In this document: one piece after another, positions 36,635 through 45,273 of the stretch
How positions within the stretch are numbered: the first letter of the stretch is position 1
Layout: every line of letters begins with the position of its first letter
Assembly (NCBI RefSeq): GCF_017377395.1
Contig: NZ_CP061800.1
Location: 4,981,633 to 5,045,632 of the forward strand
Length of the DNA: 64,000 nucleotides
DNA from: Desulfonema magnum
Lineage (GTDB): Bacteria; Desulfobacterota; Desulfobacteria; Desulfobacterales; 4be13
Direction: 5' to 3'
Translations under genes and position numbers: made by a program
The notes under the pieces: generated by a model
Database searches by the model: none
What the model was told of the DNA's origin: nothing
Seen by the model: the letters and a program-made list of their open reading frames with translations, nothing else

Positions 36635-39600
36635 TCAGCTCGTTTTATTTAAGCAGGATACAATAAACTCTCCTATTTTTTCAGCCGATATTCCGAAAAG
36701 GTCCTCTGTTTCAACATATTCAAGATGCTTATCGTCCCAGGCGATGCTGTTTTCCTGGACAATATTTTCAATACGTTCGTATTTGCCGCCCAGAGCCTTT
36801 ATTTTTAAAGGAAGCGGAATATTTTCCTTAAAGGTGATATTCAGCAACAGCAGGTATTCAATCATATTGGGCGTGGAAGGAGAGGCCGAAATGATGGGAA
36901 TGACAAGAATGCTCCGGTTGTCTTTCCGGCCTTTGCCGATATACACATTGCCTTCCTGAACGATGATCTTCTTGGTCCCCTTGAGTACGTTGTCCTTTTT
37001 CACACGGGACATAAGTTCTTCTGAGGTTCCTTCCTGTCTTACCACCTCAATTGTGGTTTTATCAGTGGGTTCGCCCAGAAGGTTCAGGCCGGAAATTCTG
37101 TAAAGCGTTATCCCTTTTATATCTGAAATAATACCCTGGAGATTTTTGAGGACAAGAATATTGCTGGCTGTGAGCTGCGAAGTCTTGAAATCATGAGCAG
37201 CCAGGGATTCAAAAAGCAATCCCTCTGTTTTTTCACTGATGCGGCTTGTGCCCACAGTCACGGTTTTTGCCTGGTGCTTGATGGCATCCACAGGACGGGC
37301 CATGCCGTTTATGGATTTTCCCAGACATTCGAACAAGGTATCCAGCATGTTTTTGGCTGTGCCTTTTACGCCAAAATCAAGCTCAAAGTCAGATACCGGC
37401 AGCCTTCCTGTAAGATATTTAAGCAAAAGGATCAGATCCGAGGACGCGACAAATCCCATGGAAGAGGGCAAACGGTTTTCAGCTTTTTTGGTTTTGAATT
37501 CATTATAAAACCGGGCGATTTTTTCCCTGAAAGATTTTTCAAGGATAAGTTCGTAAACATCCAGTCCTTTTTCCGCATAATCATCTATCGCAGCCTGAAT
37601 ATCTTCCCGGAAATTATAAAGAAACCGGGATCCGTCGTTAATGGCAAGGGCTGCGTAATACCCCCAGATATGTCCCACCAGCGTGTTTACGATGGGTGCG
37701 AAATGTTCGCTGACAACAGGAACATGAAAAACATCTTCCGCATAGGGCGCAAATCTGTCCTCGCCCTCATCTGCGATGACAATCGGAATGGCTTTGTGTG
37801 CATGAAATATTGCAGTGTCCTTTATGATATCCCCGATGACAGTCTTCCTTGTTCCTGCCGCACACACGATAATGAGCGGCTCAGAGGAAAGATCAATATG
37901 TTTCTTATCTTCAACATAATCAGATGAAATGGTTTTATAGCAAAGCTCGCTGAGTTTGATCCGTATCTCATCGGCCGAGGTTTTGTTGGGACCGCTGCCC
38001 ACGGCTGCCCAGTATGCCCTGGTTGTGGCCACTTTGCTCGCGGATTTTTCGATCTGCTCCCGCATGGAAAGAATTTTCCGCATATGATCCGGGAGCTTTT
38101 GCATTTGTTTTATTTCTTCAGTTATGAAGTCCTTACCTCGGGCACCTTTCAGACCTGCCATATAAAGCCCGATAATAACGCCGGAAACAATCTGAGAATA
38201 AAATGCCTTTGTGGAAGCCACGGACATCTCAATATCCCGGCCGCTGCTGGTGTACATCACACCGTCAACTTTGAAGGTGATATCCGAATCTCTCCGGTTC
38301 ACAACGGCAAGAGTATGCGCGCCCCGTTCTTTCACCATATCCACAGTGCGGTTTGTGTCTGTTGTGGTCCCGGACTGACTGATGGCAATAACCAGCGTAT
38401 CCGCCATGCTGCGTTCATCATCATGTTCATTAAGGCTGAACCCGCTCAGTTCCGATGCCTTCATGGAACGGATGAGAAGTGAGGGATCATTCATATAATG
38501 GCTCAGGATATCAGCGCATCCCTGGGCTGCCACCCCCGCGGTTCCCTGTCCCACGAAAAAGATGCGCCGTATCTGGTTTTCAATGATCGCTTTTTTCAGG
38601 GAATCCGGAAACACCGTTTCATCCAGCGCAATGGCATAATGTTCTTTGTCGCGTTCCGCAATTTTCCAGCGGTTCTGAAGGGTTCTTTCCACGGAAACCG
38701 GAGATTCCGAGATTTCTTTCAGAAAATAATGGGGAAATCCCTGGCGGTCAATATCTCTTGATGTGATTTCCGTATGCCTGATATCGTGTTTCCCGATATT
38801 CAGCGGGGTTCCGTCATAAAACATGGCGCTGATACCCTCGATACCGCCGCCGGAGTCCTGGTTCAGCACAAAAATTTGCCCCCGGGTCTCGCCATCCTTA
38901 CCTTCCACAGTCTTTTCACCGTCCACTTTCAGATAAAAAGGCGTGTCTTCAATAAATCCGTAAACCTCGGATGCGGATATATAGTGATCATCTGCCAGAC
39001 CGATAAAGATGGCCTGACCGCTTCCTTTCTGGGCCAGAAAAAGTTTGCCCGGAGCCAGGTCCGTGTGCATGGATATGGCATGAGATCCCTTAAAATCATT
39101 CACTGCCAGCCGGAATGCTTCTTCCACGTCAGCCCCCTGACGGATATATTTTTCAATCTGCAAGGGAATAATTTTGGTGTCGGTGGTAATATCCTTATGA
39201 AACAGATTCCCTTTATGCTCGTATGCTTGTTTCAGATCGAGATAATTATCAATATCACCGTTCAGACACACATGAATAATTCCGTTTTGTTCGGTATTCA
39301 TGGCTTTGTTGTCAACCGGATGGCAGTTCGGCTCGCTGATGGCACCGACAGAGGCCCAACGGGTGTGTGATACAACTGTGTGATACTGATGGGGAAAATT
39401 AACCAATGTCTGAAGAATATCATCGTGTTGAATCTGTTTGCGAAGAAAAGCCACATTGTCCCCGAGACACCCTATTTCCGCGGCCGTTTTGTAAGTAAAA
39501 TCAATGGCAGTGCCGCGGATGCTGATGCCCATGTTTTCCAGGACATCCTTTCCTGAGCGTTCTTCTAATTGTTCAAGAAAATTTTCTTTGTCAAGACGCT

Positions 39601-40210
39601 GTTTAAATTGTTCAAATTCAGCATCATCCAGAATAAACATCAGGGATATTCCGGCGGAGTCACGTCCTCTGACCTCAAGGCGGTCTATGCTGTTCAGGAC
39701 GGCATTAATCTTTTTGAATACATTTACGGCCGAGGGAAGGCAGGGACTGCTGTTTGTATGGAGAGACAGGTCTCTGACTTTTTTTACGTTATCTATGATT
39801 TCTTTGCTCAGACACCAGGCAATATCCTTTAACTGCTCAATATTTCGGGAGGCAATGTCAACATCATGAGAACTGAGATGACCCATTTGTTCTGAGAACA
39901 ACCGGCGCTCCGTATGAATAATATCATAAAGGCGTCCTGCAAGGGCTGAGAGTTCATCCTGAATTTTATTCTGCGTGAAAATGTTAATAAAAAAGTCATC
40001 TCTTTTCAGGGACCGGACGGTCTGCCAAAGTGTGTCAAGGAGATGCTTTCCGCCTAAATAATGATCATCAAAAGAAACATTATTTTTTTTACAGAAATCA
40101 AGATTATGCTGCTGAATCTTTGTCACCATGTCATTTAAAGCAGGTGTTTCAAAATGACCATCTGTTTTTTTCTTCTTTTTTAGGGAAATAATGCCTGCAA
40201 GTCCGCACAT
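36635..40210 (-). CDS. Oversized GlmS-like protein: Ntn glutaminase plus tandem SIS domains
   Basis: 1191 residues, about twice the normal GlmS. Met1-Cys2-Gly (MCGLAGII) gives the N-terminal nucleophile of class II glutamine amidotransferases, but about 170 helical residues are inserted before RGRDSAGISLM. The glutaminase part continues with SHTRWASVG and HVCLNGDIDN. Two SIS domains follow: FFVGQGTAGVAAQG with ISQSGTTTDT and SVASTKAFYSQ (about 530-680), and AAVGSGPNKTSADEIRIKLS with IIVCAAGTRKT (about 700-830). The last 350 residues have no counterpart in GlmS. It probably makes a glucosamine-6-phosphate-type product or has a modified role. GGAGG lies eight bases before the ATG. Confidence 0.85.
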   Translation of the reverse strand: MCGLAGIISLKKKKKTDGHFETPALNDMVTKIQQHNLDFCKKNNVSFDDHYLGGKHLLDTLWQTVRSLKRDDFFINIFTQNKIQDELSALAGRLYDIIHTERRLFSEQMGHLSSHDVDIASRNIEQLKDIAWCLSKEIIDNVKKVRDLSLHTNSSPCLPSAVNVFKKINAVLNSIDRLEVRGRDSAGISLMFILDDAEFEQFKQRLDKENFLEQLEERSGKDVLENMGISIRGTAIDFTYKTAAEIGCLGDNVAFLRKQIQHDDILQTLVNFPHQYHTVVSHTRWASVGAISEPNCHPVDNKAMNTEQNGIIHVCLNGDIDNYLDLKQAYEHKGNLFHKDITTDTKIIPLQIEKYIRQGADVEEAFRLAVNDFKGSHAISMHTDLAPGKLFLAQKGSGQAIFIGLADDHYISASEVYGFIEDTPFYLKVDGEKTVEGKDGETRGQIFVLNQDSGGGIEGISAMFYDGTPLNIGKHDIRHTEITSRDIDRQGFPHYFLKEISESPVSVERTLQNRWKIAERDKEHYAIALDETVFPDSLKKAIIENQIRRIFFVGQGTAGVAAQGCADILSHYMNDPSLLIRSMKASELSGFSLNEHDDERSMADTLVIAISQSGTTTDTNRTVDMVKERGAHTLAVVNRRDSDITFKVDGVMYTSSGRDIEMSVASTKAFYSQIVSGVIIGLYMAGLKGARGKDFITEEIKQMQKLPDHMRKILSMREQIEKSASKVATTRAYWAAVGSGPNKTSADEIRIKLSELCYKTISSDYVEDKKHIDLSSEPLIIVCAAGTRKTVIGDIIKDTAIFHAHKAIPIVIADEGEDRFAPYAEDVFHVPVVSEHFAPIVNTLVGHIWGYYAALAINDGSRFLYNFREDIQAAIDDYAEKGLDVYELILEKSFREKIARFYNEFKTKKAENRLPSSMGFVASSDLILLLKYLTGRLPVSDFELDFGVKGTAKNMLDTLFECLGKSINGMARPVDAIKHQAKTVTVGTSRISEKTEGLLFESLAAHDFKTSQLTASNILVLKNLQGIISDIKGITLYRISGLNLLGEPTDKTTIEVVRQEGTSEELMSRVKKDNVLKGTKKIIVQEGNVYIGKGRKDNRSILVIPIISASPSTPNMIEYLLLLNITFKENIPLPLKIKALGGKYERIENIVQENSIAWDDKHLEYVETEDLFGISAEKIGEFIVSCLNKTS

Positions 40211-40482
40211 ATTTTACGACCTCCATTTGAAAAAATTCACCGATTTCAGAGAAAAATTCAAACCTGTAAATTTAAGTTTTTGACTTTATAAGTCTTTTTT
40301 TTTGTATCCAGGCTATCTGACCATTGTTTTATAACTCATTTCATAGATAAAAGGAAATTTCAATGGGGTGGTAACAGTATTTTAATATAGCAAAATTCTA
40401 CTTTTGAGTAAATTGTTTTTTTTCGAAAATATGCAAGGGTCATCTCCGTCGGGGATGAAAACAAAATAAATAATATCCCTGA

Positions 40483-40576
40483 CACTCGATGTTCAAATCT
40501 TTTTCTGTCATTCCTGCGAAAGCAGGAATGACAGGCTTTTTATTCGAATCGGGTCAAAAAATCTGATCATCGGGTG
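40483..40576. repeat. CACTCGAT-family MITE
   Basis: CACTCGATGTTCAAATCTTT at the left, CATCGGGTG at the right, complete TGTCATTCCTGCGAAAGCAG palindrome inside. The rest of 40211-40612 shows no gene. Confidence 0.8.
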
Positions 40577-40612
40577 ACAGGTTCCCAAAGAAGGTCTGGC
40601 CGTCTAAACCAC

Positions 40613-41926
40613 CTATTTTTTATTTGTCCGTTTTCCGGCTGCTCTGCTGCCCTCCGACAGGAGTTCCCTTTGATAAGCTAAAGCCACACCGTTCCCGCTC
40701 CCTGAGCCTGTCGAAGGGAGCGGGATATGAACATCTATTCCGGGCCTGTTCAGCATGGCTCCGGGAATGGGTTCCACGCCGCTGACTTTATTGTTTTTAT
40801 CCCACACAGGCTTCATTCCCAGAAGATGAAGGGCAGTTCCCACCTGGGTTCCCTCATTTCGCTGCAATTCGATGCTCCAGAAAATCAGACCGATTTTCTC
40901 AGGATAGGTTCCTTTTTCTTTCAGATATTTTTCCACCATTTCCTGCGCCTGCTTTTTCCCCAGTTTATAAGCATCTTTTGACGGAACCTTTGCCGGATCA
41001 AACCCGTAAAAATTGTTGCCCGTGGGAATGGCATCTATGTTTCTTAATGGATCGTTGCCCTGCGCCGAAGGAACATATTTGCCCTCCAGACCTCCAATCA
41101 GGCGGTCTGTTTCCAGATAACAACTGGTCAGATTTTTTTCAATCTCACTTAACGCAACCTCTTCGTTTCTTTCTTTGACCAACTGGCAGAATTCCTTCAG
41201 TTCCTCACCTTGGGGAGAGATGCCAAAGGTGTGCATCCCGTAAGGCGCATAAGCTTCCTGCAATTCAACCAGATAATGTTCGAGTTCCTCCACTGCTTCT
41301 TCGTCTATTTCCTCCAAAAGCAGGTCTTTGTCAAGACCCAGTTTTTTCACCATGTCTTTGATTCGCCTGAGTTTCTGTTCTGCCAGTTCCGCGCTTCGGG
41401 TCAGGGCATCATTGTATTCCGCAATTAACACCCCCATATCCCGGTATTCCTCATAAATCCCGGCTTTTTTCATTGCCGGAATCAGATAGTCAATAAGCAC
41501 ACCCCGTCCCCGGCGTTTTGCCTGCAATCCTTCGCCAATATTGTCCATAATATAGGGATAAAGATTTGGCAGTTCCTGGATGAGAACCTCCGGCGCACAG
41601 GACTGGCTGAGACCGGCTTGTTTGCCCGGAAGCCATTCATGGGAGCCATGTGTTCCCAGGGAAATCATCGCATCTGCCTTGAATCCGTGCTTCAGCCAGA
41701 GATAAAAAGCCGTGTACTGATGATGCGGCCAGAGCTGGGTGGAATGGTACAGTTTCTGGGGATCATCCCCCCATCCCCTCACAGGCTGCGGAACAAGGAC
41801 AATGTTTCCCAAATTTACACAGGGAATAATAATTTCGTTGTCCCTGATCATCATCTCAGAATTTTCTGCCCGACCCCATTCGGCGATCATTTTCTCATTG
41901 TAATCCGAAACGATATGCTTGCACCA
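40613..41926 (-). pseudogene. cobN: cobN (cobaltochelatase large subunit) internal fragment, fused to transposase tail
   Basis: 437 codons with clear CobN/ChlH-type sequence: DYNEKMIAEWG, GNIVLVPQPVRGWGDDP, MISLGTHGSHEWLPGKQAGL, NLYPYIMDNIGEGLQAKRRG, and GAMLNRPGID near the end. CobN is normally about 1200-1400 residues; both the N-terminal third and the C-terminal half are missing. At the upstream side the frame continues without a stop from the transposase remnant. At the downstream side it runs into a CCCGCTCCCTTCGACAGGCT palindrome (40694-40724) and a non-homologous tail. A functional chelatase is excluded; the fragment is a remnant. Confidence 0.8.
40694..40724. repeat. CCCGCTCCCTTCGACAGG palindrome
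   Basis: Arms CCCGCTCCCT and AGGGAGCGGG around GAGCCTGTCGA; it replaces the expected continuation of cobN. A related CCTGAGCTTGTCGAAGG occurs at 9575. Confidence 0.75.
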
Positions 41927-42435
41927 TTCCAGACGGAGCTGAAAGTTTCTGTTCAGTCGCCTGAACACTGTTTCCTCATCCGGCCACGGGCCGGAAACTG
42001 TTTCACGAATAAATCTGATAAAACCTTTCAGGCCATGATTTTTAACTGTTTTTATAAGGCATTCGGAATACTGGGCAAGAATGGTGAACAGATGACCGGT
42101 TTTCATCAGATAATGATATCCTTTCATGGCATTCCAGTTGTAAGAAAAACAGTGTTCATAATTATACCCGTGACGTTTTTCAACAAGTATGCCGGTTTCA
42201 ATACCCCATCGGTGACATGCTCCCATATTACAGCGTTCGTGAACATTGCCGTAGTTATAAGCGGTTCGCTGGAAATCCAGGCATGACGGGAGGTCATGAC
42301 CTCAGTCTCCGCATTTTTATTAACCTTTTCCCATGTCTCCTCACATACGACAACATGGATCACAATTTTGCGCCTGTATTTCTCTCCGTACCGGTATTCC
42401 GGTCCGTTCACCCATTCAAAATGCTGCTTACGGTT
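41927..42435 (-). pseudogene. Transposase C-terminal fragment with a frameshift
   Basis: Reading leftwards, YRRKIVIHVVVCEETWEKVN and HAWISSEPL occur in one frame; NYGNVHERCNMGACHRWGIE and the HGYNYEHCFSYNWNAMKGYH segment follow in another, with the shift near 42262. The end, LNRNFQLRLE, looks like the natural C-terminus of this transposase-like family, but no stop follows and the frame enters cobN. The N-terminal half is missing beyond 42435, where a MutS-like fragment of opposite strand begins. Confidence 0.65.
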
Positions 42436-42441
42436 CCCCCA

Positions 42442-42705
42442 TTTCCTGTTAAACTGGTCACCCGTTATAATGAACTGAAACAGGAGGCTCCGGACTGTGT
42501 TCTGCTGATGCAGGTCGGGGCGTTCATGCAGGTGATGAATGACGACGCAAGGGCCGTGTCCGAAATCACCGGGCTGAAACTTCAAATGTTCGGTGACGCG
42601 GATGATCCGGTTGTGCTGGGCGGGTTCCCCAAATCCGGCATGGACAAGTATGTGGGCCGGCTGGTGCGGGCAGGCCGTTCCGTTGCCATCGCCCCCCCAG
42701 GATGA
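42442..42705 (+). pseudogene. MutS domain I-like fragment
   Basis: The frame VTRYNELKQEAPDCVLLMQV then GAFMQVMNDDARAVSEITGL and GGFPKSGMDKYVGRLVRAGR, SVAIAPPG matches the mismatch-recognition domain I of MutS (compare LLFQVGDFYELFGEDA and AGYKVAI), with the F-x-E position changed to F-M-Q. No start codon with a ribosome site is seen and the frame stops at 42705 after a run of seven C. One C fewer would continue the frame into PQDDQKERHIRE and the minisatellite. Remnant or phase-variable gene; remnant is more likely. Confidence 0.6.
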
Positions 42706-42747
42706 TCAGAAGGAACGCCATATCAGAGAACGCATAAATATTAACAG

Positions 42748-43583
42748 TCCGGAGTGCAAAAATTGCATTTTTGCATTTTTATCCGGAGTGCAAAAATTGT
42801 ATTTTTGCATTTTTATCCGGAGTGCAAAAATTGCATCTTTGCATTTTTATCCGGAGTGCAAAAATTGTATTTTTGCATTTTTATCCGGAGTGCAAAAATT
42901 GTATTTTTGCATTTTTATCCGGAGTGCAAAAATTGCATTTTTGCATTTTTATCCGGAGTGCAAAAATTGTATTTTTGCATTTTTGCATTTTTATCCGGAG
43001 TGCAAAAATTGTATTTTTGCATTTTTATCCGGAGTGCAAAAATTGCATTTTTGCACTTTTATCCGGAGTGCAAAAATTGTATTTTTGCATTTTTATCCGG
43101 AGTGCAAAAATTGTATTTTTGCATTTTTATCCGGAGTGCAAAAATTGCATTTTTGCATTTTTATCCGGAGTGCAAAAATTGCATTTTTGCATTTTTATCC
43201 GGAGTGCAAAAATTGCATTTTTGCATTTTTATCCGGAGTGCAAAAATTGCATTTTTGCATTTTTATCCGGAGTGCAAAAATTGCATTTTTGCATTTTTAT
43301 CCGGAGTGCAAAAATTGTATTTTTGCATTTTTATCCGGAGTGCAAAAATTGCATCTTTGCATTTTTATCCGGAGTGCAAAAATTGCATCTTTGCATTTTT
43401 ATCCGGAGTGCAAAAATTGCATTTTTGCATTTTTATCCGGAGTGCAAAAATTGCATTTTTGCATTTTTATCCGGAGTGCAAAAATTGCATTTTTGCATTT
43501 TTATCCGGAGTGCAAAAATTGCATTTTTGCACTCCGGATTCGCTGCCCGCAAAGATGCAAAAATTGCATCTTTGCACTCCGGA
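42748..43583. repeat. 34 bp minisatellite, 23 copies
   Basis: Unit TCCGGAGTGCAAAAATTGCA followed by TTTTTGCATTTTTA. 23 starts of TCCGGA are spaced by exactly 34 bp except one 42 bp step at 42953 (an extra GCATTTTT). Each unit has the hairpin TGCAAAAAT-TGC-ATTTTTGCA. The last unit completes a full palindrome (TCCGGAGTGCAAAAA with TTTTTGCACTCCGGA), followed by a variant inverted copy. All three forward frames are open throughout because 34 is 1 modulo 3 and no stop arises. No spacers, so not CRISPR. Confidence 0.95.
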
Positions 43584-43589
43584 TATTCA

Positions 43590-44636
43590 TTAGGGCGTTG
43601 CGTTTACCACACGGAAATCAGCAGGAGCCTCAAACCGGCTTTTGTCTGATTTGTTCAATAAAACCTCCCTTAGCTGCATCAATTCCTCTTTGATTTCAAA
43701 TGAATGCGTTGTGGGAGAATCTTTATCTGTGTCTTTTGTATATTGCCCCTCAACCGTGAGAATGCTTTTTACGGGATAGCCTCTGATATCCTTCAAAGAT
43801 TCACGGATGGGATCAAGGGAACCCTTCCAGTATCGAAGCAGAAAACTCAGGCTGCCGAGACGTTGTGCGTCAAGCCCTGTTCGTTTGCCCAGTTTTTTAT
43901 GAAAATCATCGTATTCATCAAAACCGGGAACCTCATCTGATACCCACACCTTTTGGTTTACCAGCGTCACACTCATGGCATTTTTTTTCACATCCCTGGT
44001 CTCCAGGCGCAGACTTGCCTCCGCACGCTGACACAGATAATGATTTATTTTTTCTTTTTCAGGAAAGCTGTTTATTGAGAACCGGGGTTCTGAAACCCGG
44101 TATCGGGCTTTAAGGAATTCTTCCAGTTCCTCAGTCTCTTTTTTCGGTTTTTTTATCAAGGTAACATGGGACAGCTTTGCAAAAGGGAAAACAATGATTT
44201 TATCCCCGTACCAGTCAATTTCACATATCTGATTTTTTTTTAGCAGAAAATGGGTTGTTTCCCTGTTTTCTTCAACTTTGCCAAAAAAACGCTTCATCCA
44301 CGTTCCGGTATAACGGGTATTTTTATCAATAAACATTCCCTCATCCGTATAAGCAATGGCCAGTTCGGCCTCTTTTTCTCCGACAAGGTATTCTCTGATC
44401 TTGTAATCATGGATAAACAGAGCATCTCCATGACATGGGGCAGCACACAGAAAAAAGAGTATCAGCAGATATAAAAACCCCCTGCCCGATTTTGTTCCCA
44501 CGCTTTGCGTGGGAATGCAGTGCGGACGCTTCGCGTCCTGATTCTGCGTGCTGTACAGGACGCGAAGCGTCCCGAAGGCATTCCCACGCAAAGCGTGGGA
44601 ACGAGGACGAGGAGTGTAAAACCATAAATATTTCAT
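43590..44636 (-). CDS. Exported hypothetical protein with palindrome-interrupted signal peptide
   Basis: 348 residues, family not recognised. The start is fixed by ATGA coupling with the upstream gene (ATG at 44634-44636). After MKYLWFYTP come about 42 residues (SHALRGNAFGTLR...PTQSVGTKSG) encoded by a REP palindrome, and only then the hydrophobic signal core FLYLLILFFLCAAPCHG. The mature part is mixed alpha/beta, ending PADFRVVNATP, without further membrane segments. Whether export still works with the insertion is open; a downstream start is also possible, but none with a good ribosome site is seen. The stop codon is six bases from the minisatellite. Confidence 0.6.
   Translation of the reverse strand: MKYLWFYTPRPRSHALRGNAFGTLRVLYSTQNQDAKRPHCIPTQSVGTKSGRGFLYLLILFFLCAAPCHGDALFIHDYKIREYLVGEKEAELAIAYTDEGMFIDKNTRYTGTWMKRFFGKVEENRETTHFLLKKNQICEIDWYGDKIIVFPFAKLSHVTLIKKPKKETEELEEFLKARYRVSEPRFSINSFPEKEKINHYLCQRAEASLRLETRDVKKNAMSVTLVNQKVWVSDEVPGFDEYDDFHKKLGKRTGLDAQRLGSLSFLLRYWKGSLDPIRESLKDIRGYPVKSILTVEGQYTKDTDKDSPTTHSFEIKEELMQLREVLLNKSDKSRFEAPADFRVVNATP
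44494..44602. repeat. REP palindrome inserted in a reading frame
   Basis: Arms GTTCCCACGCTTTGCGTGGG and its complement, with inner GGACGCTTCGCGTCC-type hairpin. Same architecture as 607-720; where that copy has CTTCGCG/CGCGAAG in the arms, this one has CTTTGCG/CGCAAAG, changed on both sides. Confidence 0.88.
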
Positions 44637-44869
44637 AAGCTCAGAATTTTCTGATGAATGTAGGACAATACGAATATTGTCAGGAGGGGAATGCCCAGTC
44701 CCAGAAAAGCACCTAAAAATATGCTTTTTCCAGGATCAAGGCCATAGGGTTTGGTGAAGTGGATAAGGAAACAAATCCCAACACCGATCAAAAGATAAAT
44801 ATAATACCACATCCGTTTTTTTTGTTCCCATCGTACCAGACGGGCATTTATTTTTTTCTGTTTTTCCAT
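44633..44869 (-). CDS. Small two-helix membrane protein
   Basis: 78 residues: a basic N-terminus (EKQKKINARLVRWEQKKR) and two hydrophobic helices (MWYYIYLLIGVGICFLIHF and SIFLGAFLGLGIPLLTIFVL). Function unknown. It overlaps the exported-protein gene by ATGA, so the two are translationally coupled. No strong ribosome site upstream (GAAAAAC only). Confidence 0.55.
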   Translation of the reverse strand: MEKQKKINARLVRWEQKKRMWYYIYLLIGVGICFLIHFTKPYGLDPGKSIFLGAFLGLGIPLLTIFVLSYIHQKILSL

Positions 44870-45087
44870 GAAATTAAAAAAATATTCTAAACTCAGGATG
44901 ATAAATCGTCAGCGCGTTCCTGAAAGCTTCCGGAGAGTTAACAATTAATTTTTATATCCATTTTTGCTAATACTTGCAAGACTAAACTATCATATGCTGT
45001 TTCAGGTCCCGGGCACAAGAAGTACAGGGAAACCAGATAAGAAAAGAAAAATGCTCATTCCCCTTCTTATCCGTCATTCCTGTAGTT

Positions 45088-45196
45088 GTTAAGTATCCGG
45101 CAAAAGTTTTTCGGTATTCGAAGACCTGCGAGGTTTCCTAAACCTCAGAGGTCTGATGCCGGATTTATACTTGGAGATTTATGTCCGGGTACTTAT
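45088..45196. repeat. AAGTACCCG-type element downstream of thrC
   Basis: AAGTATCCGG at the left, CCGGGTACTT at the right, and a CCTGCGAGGTTTCCTAAACC-type palindrome in the middle. Related ends at 3474, 9291 and about 56930. 44870-45087 has no recognised feature. Confidence 0.6.
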
Positions 45197-45223
45197 TCAG
45201 GCTCCCTGTTTTCAAGGCATCGG

Positions 45224-45250
45224 AAAAATTGCCAAACTGTAAGTTTGGCA
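45224..45250 (-). terminator. Rho-independent terminator of thrC
   Basis: On the minus strand TGCCAAACT-TAC-AGTTTGGCA is followed by ATTTTT, 24 bases after the thrC stop. The flanking GCACTCCGGA is shared with the minisatellite unit ends. Confidence 0.85.
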
Positions 45251-45273
45251 CTCCGGATAATCATTCCATAAAA

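Noticed and set aside
42748-43583. CRISPR array
   Set aside because: Units are contiguous and nearly identical, with no spacers and no cas genes.
42593-43693. 366-, 279- and 292-residue frames through the minisatellite
   Set aside because: All three frames are open because the 34 bp unit has no stop in any frame; no ribosome site and no domain. Kept only as a structural observation.
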